From Polytrichum commune (taxonomy: Eukaryota > Streptophyta > Polytrichopsida > Polytrichales > Polytrichaceae), in assembly GCA_950295325.1 (NCBI GenBank), contig OX485803.1, forward strand, positions 25,236,001 to 25,296,000: a stretch of 60,000 nucleotides of DNA. Reading direction: 5' to 3'. The translations under genes were made by a program, and so were the position numbers. The notes under the pieces are model-generated. The model saw only the letters and a program-made list of their open reading frames with translations. It made no database searches and was not told where the DNA came from. The number at the start of each line of letters is the position of its first letter. Position 1 is the first letter of the stretch. Shown here one piece after another: positions 38,355 through 50,830 of the stretch.

Positions 38355-39044
38355 CCTGTTGCCGGAAAGAGCTAACTCACAAAACGTAATTCCCCGTCAA
38401 TTAGGGCACAAATGTTTCTGGAGTTGCATAATAAAGTTGGGTGTAGAGTCATTCATGGATACTGCAAACATGGACATTGGAGCTCACACCGCACAGAACC
38501 CACTTGTGCAGACCCAGTGCTTATAGAAACTCAAATGCTTTCATTGCAACTCAGAAATTAAGGAACGCCCATTTGTATTGTGCGAGCTCATGGCTGCTGA
38601 GGCTCAAGATTTCTCTGCAATATTCCAGACATAATTCACAAGTGCAGCGCCTAAAATTGTAACTGTCCTTCAAGAACCGTATCTGCTACTTCTGTGCAAT
38701 AATGTTCTTTCAAAGCTGGTGCTTATCTGGTGAGCCATCGGATTTTGTGAAGGAGTTGTACGTGGCAAGCAGAGTACTTAAATGGATTAGGCTAATGTGT
38801 CACCAACCCCGGGGTAAGTAATGTACTGCTGACAGATGTGCAGATTTAGTGCTTGAAATTATGTGACTAGTTCCAATCTTCTACCCAACATCACAATATC
38901 TCTGCAAGTGTGTCAGATCATTGATGTGCAATCATGACGACCAGGGGTAGAGGTAGACAGTGGAACTTTGTAGTTGAATCTCCAACTTGGAACAGTTATC
39001 ACATGGAGGAATCAAGAGTAAAGTATCTGTGCCGTACATGGATA

Positions 39045-39240
39045 CTTTGATTTCTCTCTGCACCCACTTCTTGTAGGATATGAAACACGCAATTAGCAAA
39101 TCCAGATCGTGCTTTTAGCCATTTGCCTTGTAATCTCTGGAGCTCATATGAATATCTTTTTCATTACCAAGTGAAGATTCTCATGCTGATGAAGTGGTCA
39201 TATAGCTCCCCCCCTCAATCATGTTGACTATTGAGCCTAT
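39045..39240 (+). repeat. Dispersed repeat family R280
   Basis: It shares GGAGCTCATATGAATAT, ACCAAGTGAAGATTCTCATG and GTGGTCATATAGCTCCCCCC, and ends in TGTTGACTATTGAGC, as at 29590-29830. No gene was seen between 38355 and this copy. Confidence 0.55.
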
Positions 39241-40429
39241 GATGACTAGCATATATTGAGCACGTCGTCCAGCCTCTCTTAAACATGTGTCTTTTGGTGC
39301 TAGTTCTTAGTTGCACACCTAACCACATACCATTTGACTATAGGTGTCCATATTATTGTTGTCTTCAATTTAGGCATGTCTACCTCAAAATGGAAACAAA
39401 AATATGTTTGGGGATCCCCAATGTGAGATGGGGTTTTCCTTGAGAGAAAAATGGGGCCACTAGAAGTGGAGGAAGAAACAAAATTCCAATAAACAATTAA
39501 AAACTCAAAATAAATAAAAATCTTGTATTGGTTATCTGTGAAACACTGGAAGAAACATCACTTGCAAGTGTTCTTGAATCGACATGTGGCCTCTTGTCTA
39601 GTGCGAGTGGGGTCGTTTTGCTGCAACACTTGTATACTTGAGAAATGGAAGGTGGTTGTTTGCACAAATATACAACAACAACATTCTTCAAGAGGACTTC
39701 TCCTTTGCAAGTTTGCACCATGTGGTAGGGCAAATACTTCTTTGTCATCATGATTTGCATCCTTTGGGTTCTCTTCCTCCTCCTTTTGCTATATTTTGTT
39801 TTTGGCATGGAAGAGGGTTGCTAAGGTAGTTACACCTATTCCCAAAGCTTTCAATGCGCATGTGGGTACGTAGAATATTTAGATATGTGTGTCAATTATC
39901 TCATTGGATTAACCTTCCAAAGTTTAATTTGACATGCAACTCAAAAAAATTGAATCATGTCGTAATTTCTTAAAAAAACTCGCTACCCATATTGGTCATG
40001 CACCAACTTTTGCATGGGATAAAGTGCTTGTTGTTAGAGAGGGAGAAGATGCCAACCCAAGGTTGGCATCAATGAGAGACGCTTCACACGTAATCTTAGA
40101 CCTAGGCTCATGTGTAAGCTTGGGATGGGTTTACAAAGTTACATTATGAACCAAGTCCTATTGGCTCAGGTTGGATGTGGTCACTTTGGTGCTTCTTGTC
40201 AAACTTAGTTCGACTAGTTCAATGAATGTGAGAATGTGAAAGGACAAGTAACATGAATCACTTGCTTATACTGCCTTATATAGTTCATTAAAATTTGTAG
40301 AATAATGTCCATATTTGAGCGGTATGTGGTTTGGTGTGGCTTCAAGAACAGATACCAAACACAATGTGTGTTAATAGAAATTGGATTACATGCTCAAAAT
40401 ACGAATACCATTCAAGTTTCAACAACCAA

Positions 40430-40665
40430 CATAACTGGGTGGAAAGGGGAGGGGGGAAGGGGACTATATGACCATTTAATGAACATGAAAATCTTCACTT
40501 TGATAACAAATAAGATGTTCATATAAGCTCCAAAAATCATGAGGAAAATGTCTACGGCCTCGATTTGGACTGGCTAACTATCTTGACCTAATCGCATATT
40601 TCACATCATAGGAGAAGTGGAATAGTTGGGAAAAAAGTAACCATTTAAGACCCATCCATCAACCT
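40430..40665 (-). repeat. Dispersed repeat family R280, inverted copy
   Basis: It is the reverse complement of 29590-29830. GGGGACTATATGACCATTTA is followed by GAAAATCTTCACTTTGATAA, and it ends AAGTAACCATTTAAGACCCA. Confidence 0.65.
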
Positions 40666-41290
40666 TGTGTACTCACACCCAACGTACATGTGGATCGGCA
40701 AAAAGGAATGCCATGTCATATGTATATATATGACAATAGCAATTGCCAAGTTTGGCAACCACCGAGGCATGTTGTGAATCATGGGAGAGCATAATGAAAC
40801 ACGTGGGCCAATATGATCCCTCGCATTTCTCATCGTTCGTCACCATTGATACAAATACCCAAACAATTTGGAGCCAATCGAGCACACTGAAGCCTTCAAA
40901 CTTCACTTTCCATCAAAAAGGTCGGATGCGATGATCGAAATAGAAATCATGGCTTTCGAAAGGGCAAGTGGACCTTGGAAGATGAAGCAACCGCAGCACT
41001 GTCCGGGGCAGAGTTCGGGAAGTTAGTGAAGCCTTAGTGGCTAATTGCCGGTAGTTGCTACGAAGGGTCAGATTTTTTCCAATTTACATCGGCAACAGCC
41101 GGTCTTTTGTAAAATCAATCGGCCAATTGCCTATATTTTCATATTTTCATTGGCCAATGTCCGATTAAATGGAATTCATATCGGCACTAATTGTTTAAAA
41201 AATGTATGAAAAGTTATTAGAGATCATTTCTTAGTACAAAATCTTGAATAAGTGAAAAGAAAGGCATGTTCAAAAATTTAAATTTGAAGA

Positions 41291-41360
41291 GTTAGTATCC
41301 TTGGCAGGAATTGAACCTAGCAATGCCTTCACCGCTTGAAGGCCAAGGGTCCCCCAATTC
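41291..41360 (-). other. tRNA-like segment with box B
   Basis: On the minus strand GGTTCAATTCC is a good pol III B-box match. About 30 bases upstream a TGGCCTTCAAGCGG stretch resembles an A box. No complete cloverleaf with a paired acceptor stem could be drawn. It is more likely a tRNA relic or SINE head than a working tRNA. Confidence 0.25.
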
Positions 41361-41639
41361 TTCATAGAAGCAATTGGATTTGGTCATGGAAAGGTTGCAT
41401 AATTCAAGAAGTTTAAGGTTTAGGGTACTTCCTCAAGTGCATCATCAGATGCCCCAGACAGATAGCGCTCTGGATGCTTCCGGCTGAAATCCAGTAACTC
41501 ACAAGAAGAATCGGCTACATTTCCGGGACATTTTCTAGTCCATTGACTAATTGCTGGAGGATTGAAATTACTGTCGGATTGCCATCCGATAGTTGGAAAT
41601 TTGGACCGGCCATGAGGGGAAATCCATTGGCTGATAATG

Positions 41640-41830
41640 AACTAGCCGTCGGTTTTCCCCGAACATAGGTCCGGGGAGAACCAGCAGTTAGTAGTTACAG
41701 ATGAAGCGCTTGACTTTGAGAAATTGAGAAATAATAAGCTATGGAAGTTGGAGATTTCAGGGGGATTAGCGATCATTTTAGAGGAATCTATGGAAGAATA
41801 TACCTCACCTGAATAAAAGCCACACCGGAA
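41640..41830 (-). repeat. AACCGGTT-family repeat, inverted copy next to the satellite array
   Basis: It reads GGGGAGAACC, TAGTTACAGATGAA, CTTGACTTTGAGAAAT and ATCATTTTAGAGGAATCTAT, the reverse complement of the right half of 32392-32605. It lies head to head with the array that starts at 41974, whose units correspond to the left half of the same element. Confidence 0.55.
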
Positions 41831-41973
41831 GATGTCAACATGTAAACTGGGCTGGGTTTAGTATCACTAGCATCTTGACCGACTATATATGCCCAAAAAC
41901 TTCCTGGGCACTGGACCGCAGGCTCTTTTTGGGGAATGGCAAGGCTAAAGGTCCGGTAAGTGGTCCCGCATGT

Positions 41974-42970
41974 TCCCTTGGAAGGATTGAAAATAGTGTG
42001 TGGGGAGAGTTTTGGGCATAATCAGTCGAGATTCTAGTGTTTCCAAGTCCAACCGGTTACATGTTGATGTCTTTTGGTTTTGTTTTATGAATTTGAAGAA
42101 TATTTTTATGGATTCCCTTGGAAGGATTGAAAATAGTGTCTGGGGAGAGTTTTGGGCATAATCAATCGAGATTCTAGTGTTTCCAAGTCCAACCGATTAC
42201 ATGTTGATGTCTTTTGGTTTTGTTTTATGAATTTGAGGAATATTTTAATGGATTTCCTTGGAAGGATTGAAAATAGTGTGTGGGGAGAGTTTTGGGCATA
42301 ATCAATCAAGATTCTAGTGTTTCCAAGTCCAACCGGAACTTTACATGTTGATGTTTTTTGGTTTTGTTTTATGAATTTGAGAAATATTTTTATGGATTCC
42401 CTTGGAAGGATTGAAAATAGTGTTTGGGGAGAGTTTTGGGCTTAATCAATCGAGATTCTAGTGTTTCCAAGTCCAACCGGTTACATGTTGATGTCTTTTG
42501 GTTTTGTTTTATGAATTTGAGGAATATTTTTATGGATTCCCTTGGAAGGATTGAAAATAGTGTCTGGGGAGAGTTTTGGGCATAATCAATCGAGATTCTA
42601 GTGTTTCCAAGTCCAACCGGTTACATGTTGATGTCTTTTGGTTTTGTTTTATGAATTTGAGGAATATTTTTATGGATTCCCTTGGAAGGATTGAAAATAG
42701 TGTCTGGGGAGAGTTTTGGGCATAATCAATCGAGATTCTAGTGTTTCCAAGTCCAACCAGTTACATATTGATGTCTTTTGGTTTTGTTTTATGAATTTGA
42801 TGAATATTCTATAGATTCGTCTTAAAAGGATTGAAAATAGTGTCTGGGGAGAGTTTTGGGCATAATCAGTCGAGATTCTAGTGTTTCCAAGTCCAACCGG
42901 ATACATGTTGACGTCTTTTGGTTTTGCTTTATGAATTTGAGGAATGTTCTATAGATTCCTCTTAAAAGGA
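41974..42970 (+). repeat. 140-bp satellite array, about seven units
   Basis: GGAAGGATTGAAAATAGTGT recurs at 41980, 42120, 42260, 42404, 42544 and 42684, and in altered form at 42824. Spacing is 140 bp, with one 144-bp unit carrying a 4-bp insertion. Each unit continues GGGGAGAGTTTTGGGC, ATAATCAATCGAGATTCTAG, GTCCAACCGG, ATGTTGATGTCTTTTGG and ATGAATTTGAGGAATATT. Central units are nearly identical and edge units are more diverged, as expected from unequal exchange. Repeated short minus-strand ORFs are a by-product. Confidence 0.95.
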
Positions 42971-43188
42971 TGGGTACTTTTCCTCAATGTGTATGTTTGG
43001 CAAATTTCAGTTGACGTTCAACTTCAAATCCAAGTGTCACATGGCATTTTTGAAAACAAAAATGAATGTCAATTGACATATACATTTTATTCTAAAATGT
43101 CACCTCAATTTTGGGTTACACAATATTTTAGAAAAGATAATATTTTGAAGAATCAAAATAAAATCTTGATTTGTAACCAAAAAAAAAA

Positions 43189-43780
43189 CTAACAGTTGAG
43201 CGTAAGTATCCTTCGGTCCGGCATGTTTTCCCAAATGTTGAAGATGGTAGCCCAATCCATTGCATGCACTTCAAGCCCACAAAGAGAGACCCGCATAAGA
43301 GCATCAAGGGTCTTCAAGTTCAACCTATTTCGCAAGTGGCTTTTGATTACATTTTGTTTGGAAAATCCTCTCTCACAAATAGCTATACTTGATGGAATGA
43401 GTATAATTTTCTGCCAAAGTTGCATAAGTTTAGGCTAGTTTGTGCGTCATTCCAAATTGCTACCACATATGCGCCAAGCCTCAAACATTGTTTTGTTCTC
43501 ACACTCATGTCGAAGTGTTTCCGTAAATTCCAGGAGTTTTCCCTTACACATGTCACATTCTTCTTCAGTGTATTGAAACTTCAACAATATCCTTTCGAGC
43601 CATAATTTGGTATTTGTGATTCGGTCACTATCGTCGCTTGGATAATTACAAGGGCTGAAAAATCTGGTTGCACTAAATACTAGAAGATTTGGGAAATGAT
43701 CATTCAAAGCATGAACATCGATCGCATTCAAATCACATACCTAACAACAATATTGCTTCCAATCTAGCCTCGGGGGGTTC
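43189..43780 (-). pseudogene. hAT transposase C-terminal fragment (ZNF862-like type)
   Basis: Two overlapping minus-strand frames encode a continuous family match. The upstream part (43731-43447) has ALNDHFPNLLVFSATRFFSP and DRITNTKLWLERILLKF. The downstream part (43425-43189) has IILIPSSIAICERGF, then FSKQNVIKSHLRNRLNLKTL and ALMRVSL. The CERGFS..N..K...RNRL core is the hAT C-terminal dimerisation signature. A frameshift separates the two parts, and the N-terminal zinc finger and most catalytic residues are missing. It is a dead fragment. No terminal repeats or 8-bp duplication were found. Confidence 0.8.
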
Positions 43781-44664
43781 ACTGGCGAAAATCGTAGAAC
43801 AACGTGCGATAAAAGATAGGGTCTAATATATTCATTGTAGATAAATTTTGGAAATTTTTTACATATAATATAGGGGGTTTTAAAATAGTGGAAAATGATT
43901 ACATGTAAAATACCATCACATGTAAAATACCATCACACCTTTATTTTGAAAAATACCATACCTTATCATCTTTTCTGCAAGGTAAATAGCCCCCCAATAA
44001 ATAGGTCCCGAACGCACGTGTATGCAAAATATAAGAGGGAGCGAACTCCCCCGAGAATCTAGCTTCAATTCATGCTTTGTGAATTGTACATTGTACATTA
44101 AACTCAATTTGAAGGGGATCTCTGCACTATGCAAAGTCTACCTCAAATCATCCCAATGTCAAGTTGAGACACCTCATAATTAACCCAACATTTAACCAAC
44201 CAAAGCATCATTCTTCGAGATCTGTTGGGGCAAATTGTTCATTCACATACCTCCACAAAACAGTCATGAAAATACATCTGCAAGTGACCATGATCAATGG
44301 TCTTGTCGGCCTTGTACTTATCCTCCACCATCTCTCATATCACTGTCTCAGTTGTAGAGCCTTCCAGGTTACAAAGGAAATTACAAGAACCAGACTGAAC
44401 TTAAGTATGTAAGTGAGTGTAGGAAGTTCTCCTACTGTTATGGGTTATGTTTTCCGGATACTTGAATTGCGATTTATAGTACTAGATTGCCTAGTAATAT
44501 GTGTCATTTCAAAATTCTAACGTGTCAATTAACATGTGTTTTTTTGTCTTCACAAGTCACAGTCCGTGTCAACTTCTAAATTGTACATGTCAATTGACGT
44601 GCATTTTTTTGTGTGTGAATTTTTACATGTCAAAAGTAAAAAACTTGCAAAAACTTTGTCAAAC

Positions 44665-44765
44665 ATACACAGTGCTTTTCCTGAAGTCTTGAACTTCAAC
44701 CACTTATTTCTCAAACTCAACCAGTTCATTTGTAACTAGCGGTCGGTTCTCCCCATTCACTGGTG
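44665..44765 (+). repeat. AACCGGTT-family repeat, fragment
   Basis: CCTGAAGTCTTGAACTTCAA is followed by TTATTTCTCAAACTCAACCA and GTAACTAGCGGTCGGTTCTC, matching the right part of 32392-32605. Confidence 0.6.
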
Positions 44766-45170
44766 GAAAACACCTGTGTGAATTTTCCTCGCAAAAACTT
44801 GTCAGTTGGCTACCTAAATTCATTGTGAATGTATGGGTTTAAATGGATGAACTCACCTAGAATAGTTTCTCGAGCATTCTGAAAAAGTGGAGGAATTATT
44901 GTGTTTTCCTGAAGAAAAAAAAGGCCCATGTGAACAATACTTGGCCTTGCCTTGCACTTTATTGCTCATTTTCAACTTGGTTCATACAACCAATACATGA
45001 TAACTCTTCTCTCACTACAGACGAGCCTTGTGGGCTTATTACAACCTTACTCCATCAAGTATTACATTCCTATGACTACGATCAATCTATTGCTCCACCT
45101 TCAACAATTTAAACCAATTATGCCCAAAATCTCCGGACACTGATCCAACCTTGTTGTCATTGTTAGGACA

Positions 45171-45312
45171 CTTGGGCTTTTTATTGGCTTTGTCTGTAGG
45201 ACAAAGACTATGCATCAACTTCTTCGTTTCAAGAGCAAATTTCCTAACCACTTTGCGTTCACACTTGGACGTTACTTGTTCTTGTTATTTTTGGTCCACT
45301 TTATTTAATGTG

Positions 45313-45355
<43 letters not shown>

Positions 45356-45635
45356 ATTGCTCCCTAAAATGCATTGAAAGAAGTCTAGTTAATTATAGTT
45401 ATTTCGGCAGTTCTTGATTATTCATTTACAAAAATTTGAGTGATAAATGAGTAGCTTCAATCCTTGACCCGCATTTGAGAAGAAGGTGCTCAAAATCCAA
45501 GAAAAGTTTGGTATAGTGAATAACCATGGATTGGCATGAGCAAAGTGGACAACTACAATTGTAGTCTTTCATAGTAAAGGACAGAGCCTCACGGTTCTAC
45601 CATTTTCTTGTTCTTTATTAGAATGCAATGTATTG
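45171..45635 (+). repeat. Dispersed 430-bp element, copy 2
   Basis: It starts TTGGCTTTGTCTGTAGGACA and ends GGTTCTACCATTTTCTTGTT near 45613. The order is the same as in copies 1 and 3. The (TA)n of the other copies is replaced at the same position by a (CT)n run (45315-45354). The right boundary is about 45613-45635. Confidence 0.75.
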
Positions 45636-48600
45636 TATCCATTCAACACCACCCAATGTTGAAGTACCAAAAGCTTGTCAAGGTTTATGAATGCGTACTA
45701 GAATTGCAGGACAAGTGGTTGTGACTCGTGGGAGGAGGCAATTAGGTCTCACTGAAATTTCCGGATGTTGCCAGGCACACAAGCTATATGTAGTCCCAGC
45801 CTCACCTCCGACCACGAGTTTCCTTCCATAGAGGTTGACATCTTAGGTAGAAATACCATAACCCATGAATATAAGGTGATTTTATCGCATTGAAGATCCG
45901 GTGTGACAATCATGAGATAATTTTCCGAGATAGACGAGAAGGATTCATGAAGAATGCAAGTTGTTTCATATTTTTCTGCCCTATACAAAAAATGCTACAA
46001 TTTTTCAAAGTGGAAAGTTGTCCAAACCCCTACTTGCTCACTAGATTCTCCCTACACCGAACACGGTAATCTGCATTTCCGTACAGAACATTGCCTAAAT
46101 CGGTTACCTCATGAGCACATTAACACTTGACTCCCATTGGCTGCACTAAGTGTGCATGTATTGAAGTTTGCATCGGTGAACTAACACTAAAACTTGTTTC
46201 AATAAGTTGATTCTTATTGCTTGATTCTTTTCTAAAGGTTGTTAACACAATCAAAAAGTATTCCTATAAGGTACCAACATAATGTAGATCTTAGGTGGTC
46301 ACCAACATTTTGTTTTGGAGACCACACCAACAAAAATCTAAAAGTAAAAAGTAAAAAGTAAAAGGTGAAATGTGGGCAGGCTAGTGAAGTAGCTTGAGTA
46401 ACATAACCATGTTTACGTGGGCAAAGAGGCCACCATTTCCACCAAGGGCAAATGGCTATAGCCCACTATGTGCCATCGTGGCATTTCCACGCTCAGCATG
46501 TTGCTAGTCGTAATCATTGGTCAACGATGCATAAGGGGCAGGGGAAATGAGTTGACAACCCACATGTTTGCCTAACCTCTAATTACTACTATTGCGCCCT
46601 TAATCACATCCCCCCCCCCTTCCCAAATGGCCTCATTTGCAATAGATTTACTACGTTCATCGCCCTTGTTAGCTTGCTCCCAACATATTTCATCGCCTCA
46701 AATTGCTCCAGAGTCCATGTTTTCATTGCGTCATTGCGCAATTAGCCAAGCTTCCCTCACCTTGATGAAACACATCTTAGTGCAAAGTGAAGCATCAATT
46801 CCTAGAGTTTCATTAGTCAATATGCGATTTTTGTTATTGTGTCATGGTTTTGGATTTTTAGTGCGTTGAAAGGGGTTTGAGACTTGAGTGCAAGGAGTGG
46901 GGAGGAATTGTGAAGCCACTAGCATAATTCCTTGAGATTTGTCTTGCAATTTGAGAGGGTGGGCGCTCTCCTATGATGAATTTGGGAGATGTTCAAACCT
47001 GCCTCTTGCATTCTTGGCATTTGCATTGCATTTTGATCATTGCATTTTGATCATTGCCTTGTGATTCCTTGCACCAATTTCGCTCAATATGGGTGTTTAT
47101 GTCCTTGTTGTTGAATTGGGGGAAGGTAGGTGTAGTTTAAGGTTGTGGCTAAGAAAAAACCCAAGGAAACAATTAGGAAAGACTCAAAATGTGATTTTGT
47201 GATATCTAGGTGTCTCATATAAGCTTAAGTAGGGTAAACACATGTTTTTTTCTCCATATTATTCATTCTTTGATTTGACAAGTGGGTAGCTAGTTTTTTT
47301 GAGATTAAAACTCAATATATCTCAAACATCAGCACATGCATTTGTAGTTGTCTCTCACACTCACATTATTTGCCCAGTCAATAACTTGGTAGTGATTTTC
47401 TTTTCTTTGCACCTTGTCCACACAAGCATAGGCACAACCACCATCAATTGTCTTTCATTTTCATATCCCATTTTAGTCTTTTTACCAAAGCCAAGGCACT
47501 TTGGAGTAGTCTATTGTCTTGTGTTGATATCACCTTCCTAATGTAACTTGAGATGTTCATACAATCACCCATCCAAGGCTAGCGGTATTCTTTAGTTAGT
47601 TCTTTAGTTCTAATTTTTTTCCATATTTTGGTCATTTACTTGATCTTAGCCACAACATCCAAATCTACTCCAATACACCAGGTGGGTTAAAATGCCATGG
47701 ATTGATTCCTCTATTTGTCCTTTCTAATCTTTGACACGGTCTATAAGTGATTTCTTGTTCAAACCTTGAACATTCACTTCATTTGTCATAATATCTCTTC
47801 TTTCTGACTTTGTTGCCTACCTACTTCTTTGTCTTTTGGCAATTAATAGACTTAACCACTTGTCCTTTTAGATTCCAAGTCCCCCAAGGGTTACTGTGTG
47901 CAAGTAGGGAATTCTCGCTTGAAAGAATCTATGGCATCCTCAACTCCTAAAGCATTCATCTCTCATGAACCTCCAACTCTACTCAAAGGTGAGTCCCTAT
48001 ATACTATAGTGACACTCCTCCTCTTCTTATATCAATTTCTATATAGCCAATTGTCTTTTAAACACAAAGACAATACTTTGCGCAAATACTCTTTCCAAGA
48101 CTCATTAGACTATTCAATATCCGTTATTCATAATTTACAAGATGGACTGAAGTTGGAATTCCTCATACTATGTATCTCCTACAATTTGGCCTTATATGGT
48201 GACACATGTTAATTGAATTTCTAGTTCTAAGTAATCTTTTTCACATTGTTTTCCCTATCTAGATGAGAATTCAAGAAATTCATTGTAGATGCGATATTGA
48301 TTCCACCATATCGCAATGGCTCAAATGGCCACTTGCAAGCGACATGTGGTACACGAGCTCCACTTCATCAATTCCCAAAATGCTTTTGATCCAAGGCCTA
48401 CTGAGGTCCAATCACTCACTAGTGCCAATGATTTGCTTGAAAATCAAAGGCTTCAAGTTCAAGCTCGAAGGTGTCACTCATTGTATGCATGATATCTCCC
48501 CATGCAAACCCAACATTGAAAGTAGTTTGCCAAAGAGGGTCTTGCATGCACAACCTGAGCCATGTATCCCACAACCGAACTTTGAATGTGTGGAGGTCAT

Positions 48601-50830
48601 TGACATAAGCAAGGCCAACAAGGCCACACCTACCAAGGAACCCTAAAATTTATATATATAACACATAAAAACCCCAAGGAGATCAATCACAAACGTAGGC
48701 ATGGTTTTCACATCAACGTCCATCATGTCACATGGGGGGGGGGGGAGCGTTTTACCTTGGGGTAACATGTCAACTGCAATTGATGGGCTAAATCAATTGT
48801 TGGAAAGAAATCAACATCTACACTTGCCAACAACTACTTATAGTCGACTTCAATGACGAATGTGCAGAAGTAGTTGTTTGCCCAAGTCGATTGCTCATGA
48901 GCAATCGCTTGCATGGTCGACCGCAAAGCGTGTAGTCAGCAAGGCAAGCAACTACTCATGAACAATCCCTATGTCAACTACCTATGCCCCCATGGACACA
49001 TGGCGTCCATGGGTTGGGTGTGGAGGGGTCACATCCAATATAAGTCCAAATATAAATCCAAAAAGTCAAAGCACACTCCGGCATAATAGGAAACGGAATA
49101 TTTGTCCAACTAGCGAATGATGGAACCCCTAGATAAGCCTACGCCCACCCCCACATACATATAGCACATACTATGCCCTACTAGCTAAACGGTACACCAC
49201 ATGCCCATATGTAACTTACATGCATACATAAACAAAGAAGGCCAAAAAGTCGAGCTTGAACTCGCCTTGGCCAAATTCACCTATGTTGGCAAATGGGTCT
49301 CTGATGACCAAATCAACCAATTTTATTTTTTTGTTGAAATCATTAATGAAAAGCCCCCGGCATTTTCGACACACAAATAACAAAAACTATACATTTCCGA
49401 TATCCCCAATACATGGGAAAGCACCCCAAGAACATATTTTGGTCTACCACACACCCAAATCCAAATTGCACACTATGCCCCAACAATACAATAGATACAT
49501 GGCCACACCTACTCTCCACATGTTCATGCCAACACATAAAAGGCCACTGCATAGCACGACATAATAATGCAGTTCCATCAAATAGCACACACGTTCCACT
49601 TTAACAAGCATACCATATACGACACACTTATGAATGTGTGAAACCAACACTCTAGACTCCAATGCACAACAATATCATAATGGTTGCTACAGTGCACATG
49701 CACCACCCCAATGCACATCCTTGGCCCAACCAAGACCTGACATCCTATGCGTGCTCGGTGCCCACAATGATAGCCAACCACCATTAACCCCATCTCCACC
49801 AAATAACATAGAATTCATAGACTTTCACCTACTACCACGATAGATTCCCCACCAAGGTCATTAGAGGGGAAAACACCAACTTACAACCCTTTAAAACAAA
49901 CACTTTGAACTGTGGGGTGGAAGGTTAATCCCCTTGTCACTACCACCGCATGTGTAAGAGGAGTCGAACACGAACACTCAAATCTAAGGAATAGAGCATC
50001 TCAAAATACCACCAAAGGTAACTAATCGTTTTCTTTTCTTTTTCAAACTTCATGAAAACAAATCCACCAAATGGTCATCAAATATCTCACATACATAGCA
50101 AGCATGAGAAATCTAGGCAACAAACAAGCCCCCATGAACCCATCGTAGAGAAAAGTTATGCCTTTTTCTTTTTCCTGTACATGTTACTCAATGGAACCCA
50201 CCTACCAAAAGGAGGGCAGTAACCCTACTTTGAAGCTTGATAAAAACACGATCAAGATACGGGAGACCGGGCTCCCAACACACCAATGTGAAAAGAAAAA
50301 CAAACAACCCATGTTCTTTTTGTTCCATCGATAACATAGAAACAATGAACGGGGGAAACCGACATGTAGTTACAGATGAACCAGTTGAGTTTGAGAAAAT
50401 TGCCAATCGTTTTAGAGAAAAATCTATGGCATATGACTCAAATTAATGAAGAAAAATCGCAAGATCATAACATGTAACCAGATGGACTTGGGAACACTTG
50501 GAATTTGACCGATTGTGCCCAAAAATCTCCCCAGACATTGCATGTGAACTGCCAAAATGGTACCACGACGAAATGAAATGAAATGAAATGAAAATGTCAT
50601 AGTATTCAAGTTACAAGGCTACTTTAATAAGTCAGAAGCCTTACCTCTTTATTAATTCGATGGCAGCCTTGGAATCCGGGGGTCAGCAGCAGCAATAAGC
50701 ACCTGAGCCCAAGGACACCTGGACCGGGACCAAGACTTCAAGTGGACCCACGCGATTGGTCCATTTGGCACGTGTTTGGTCGGTTTGTTTGTTTGGGTCC
50801 AAGGTTAGGCCCACTTTACATTAGGGTTGA
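45636..50830. other. Gene-poor interval
   Basis: No cellular gene was recognised. Short + strand frames at 47898-48212 and 48263-48646 show no known domain. From about 48650 to 50350 the + strand is A/C-rich and poor in G. A G-homopolymer lies at about 48735-48746. An inverted AACCGGTT-family copy lies at 50360-50560, with TAGTTACAGATGAACCAGTT and CCCAAAAATCTCCCC. Confidence 0.45.

Noticed and set aside
41291-41360. Functional tRNA gene
   Set aside because: There is a good B-box-like element, but no closed acceptor stem or anticodon arm could be drawn.
41974-42970. CRISPR-like or protein-coding repeat array
   Set aside because: The units are directly adjacent 140-bp tandem copies with no repeat/spacer structure. 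The short minus-strand ORFs are identical by-products of the repetition, and the genome is eukaryotic.
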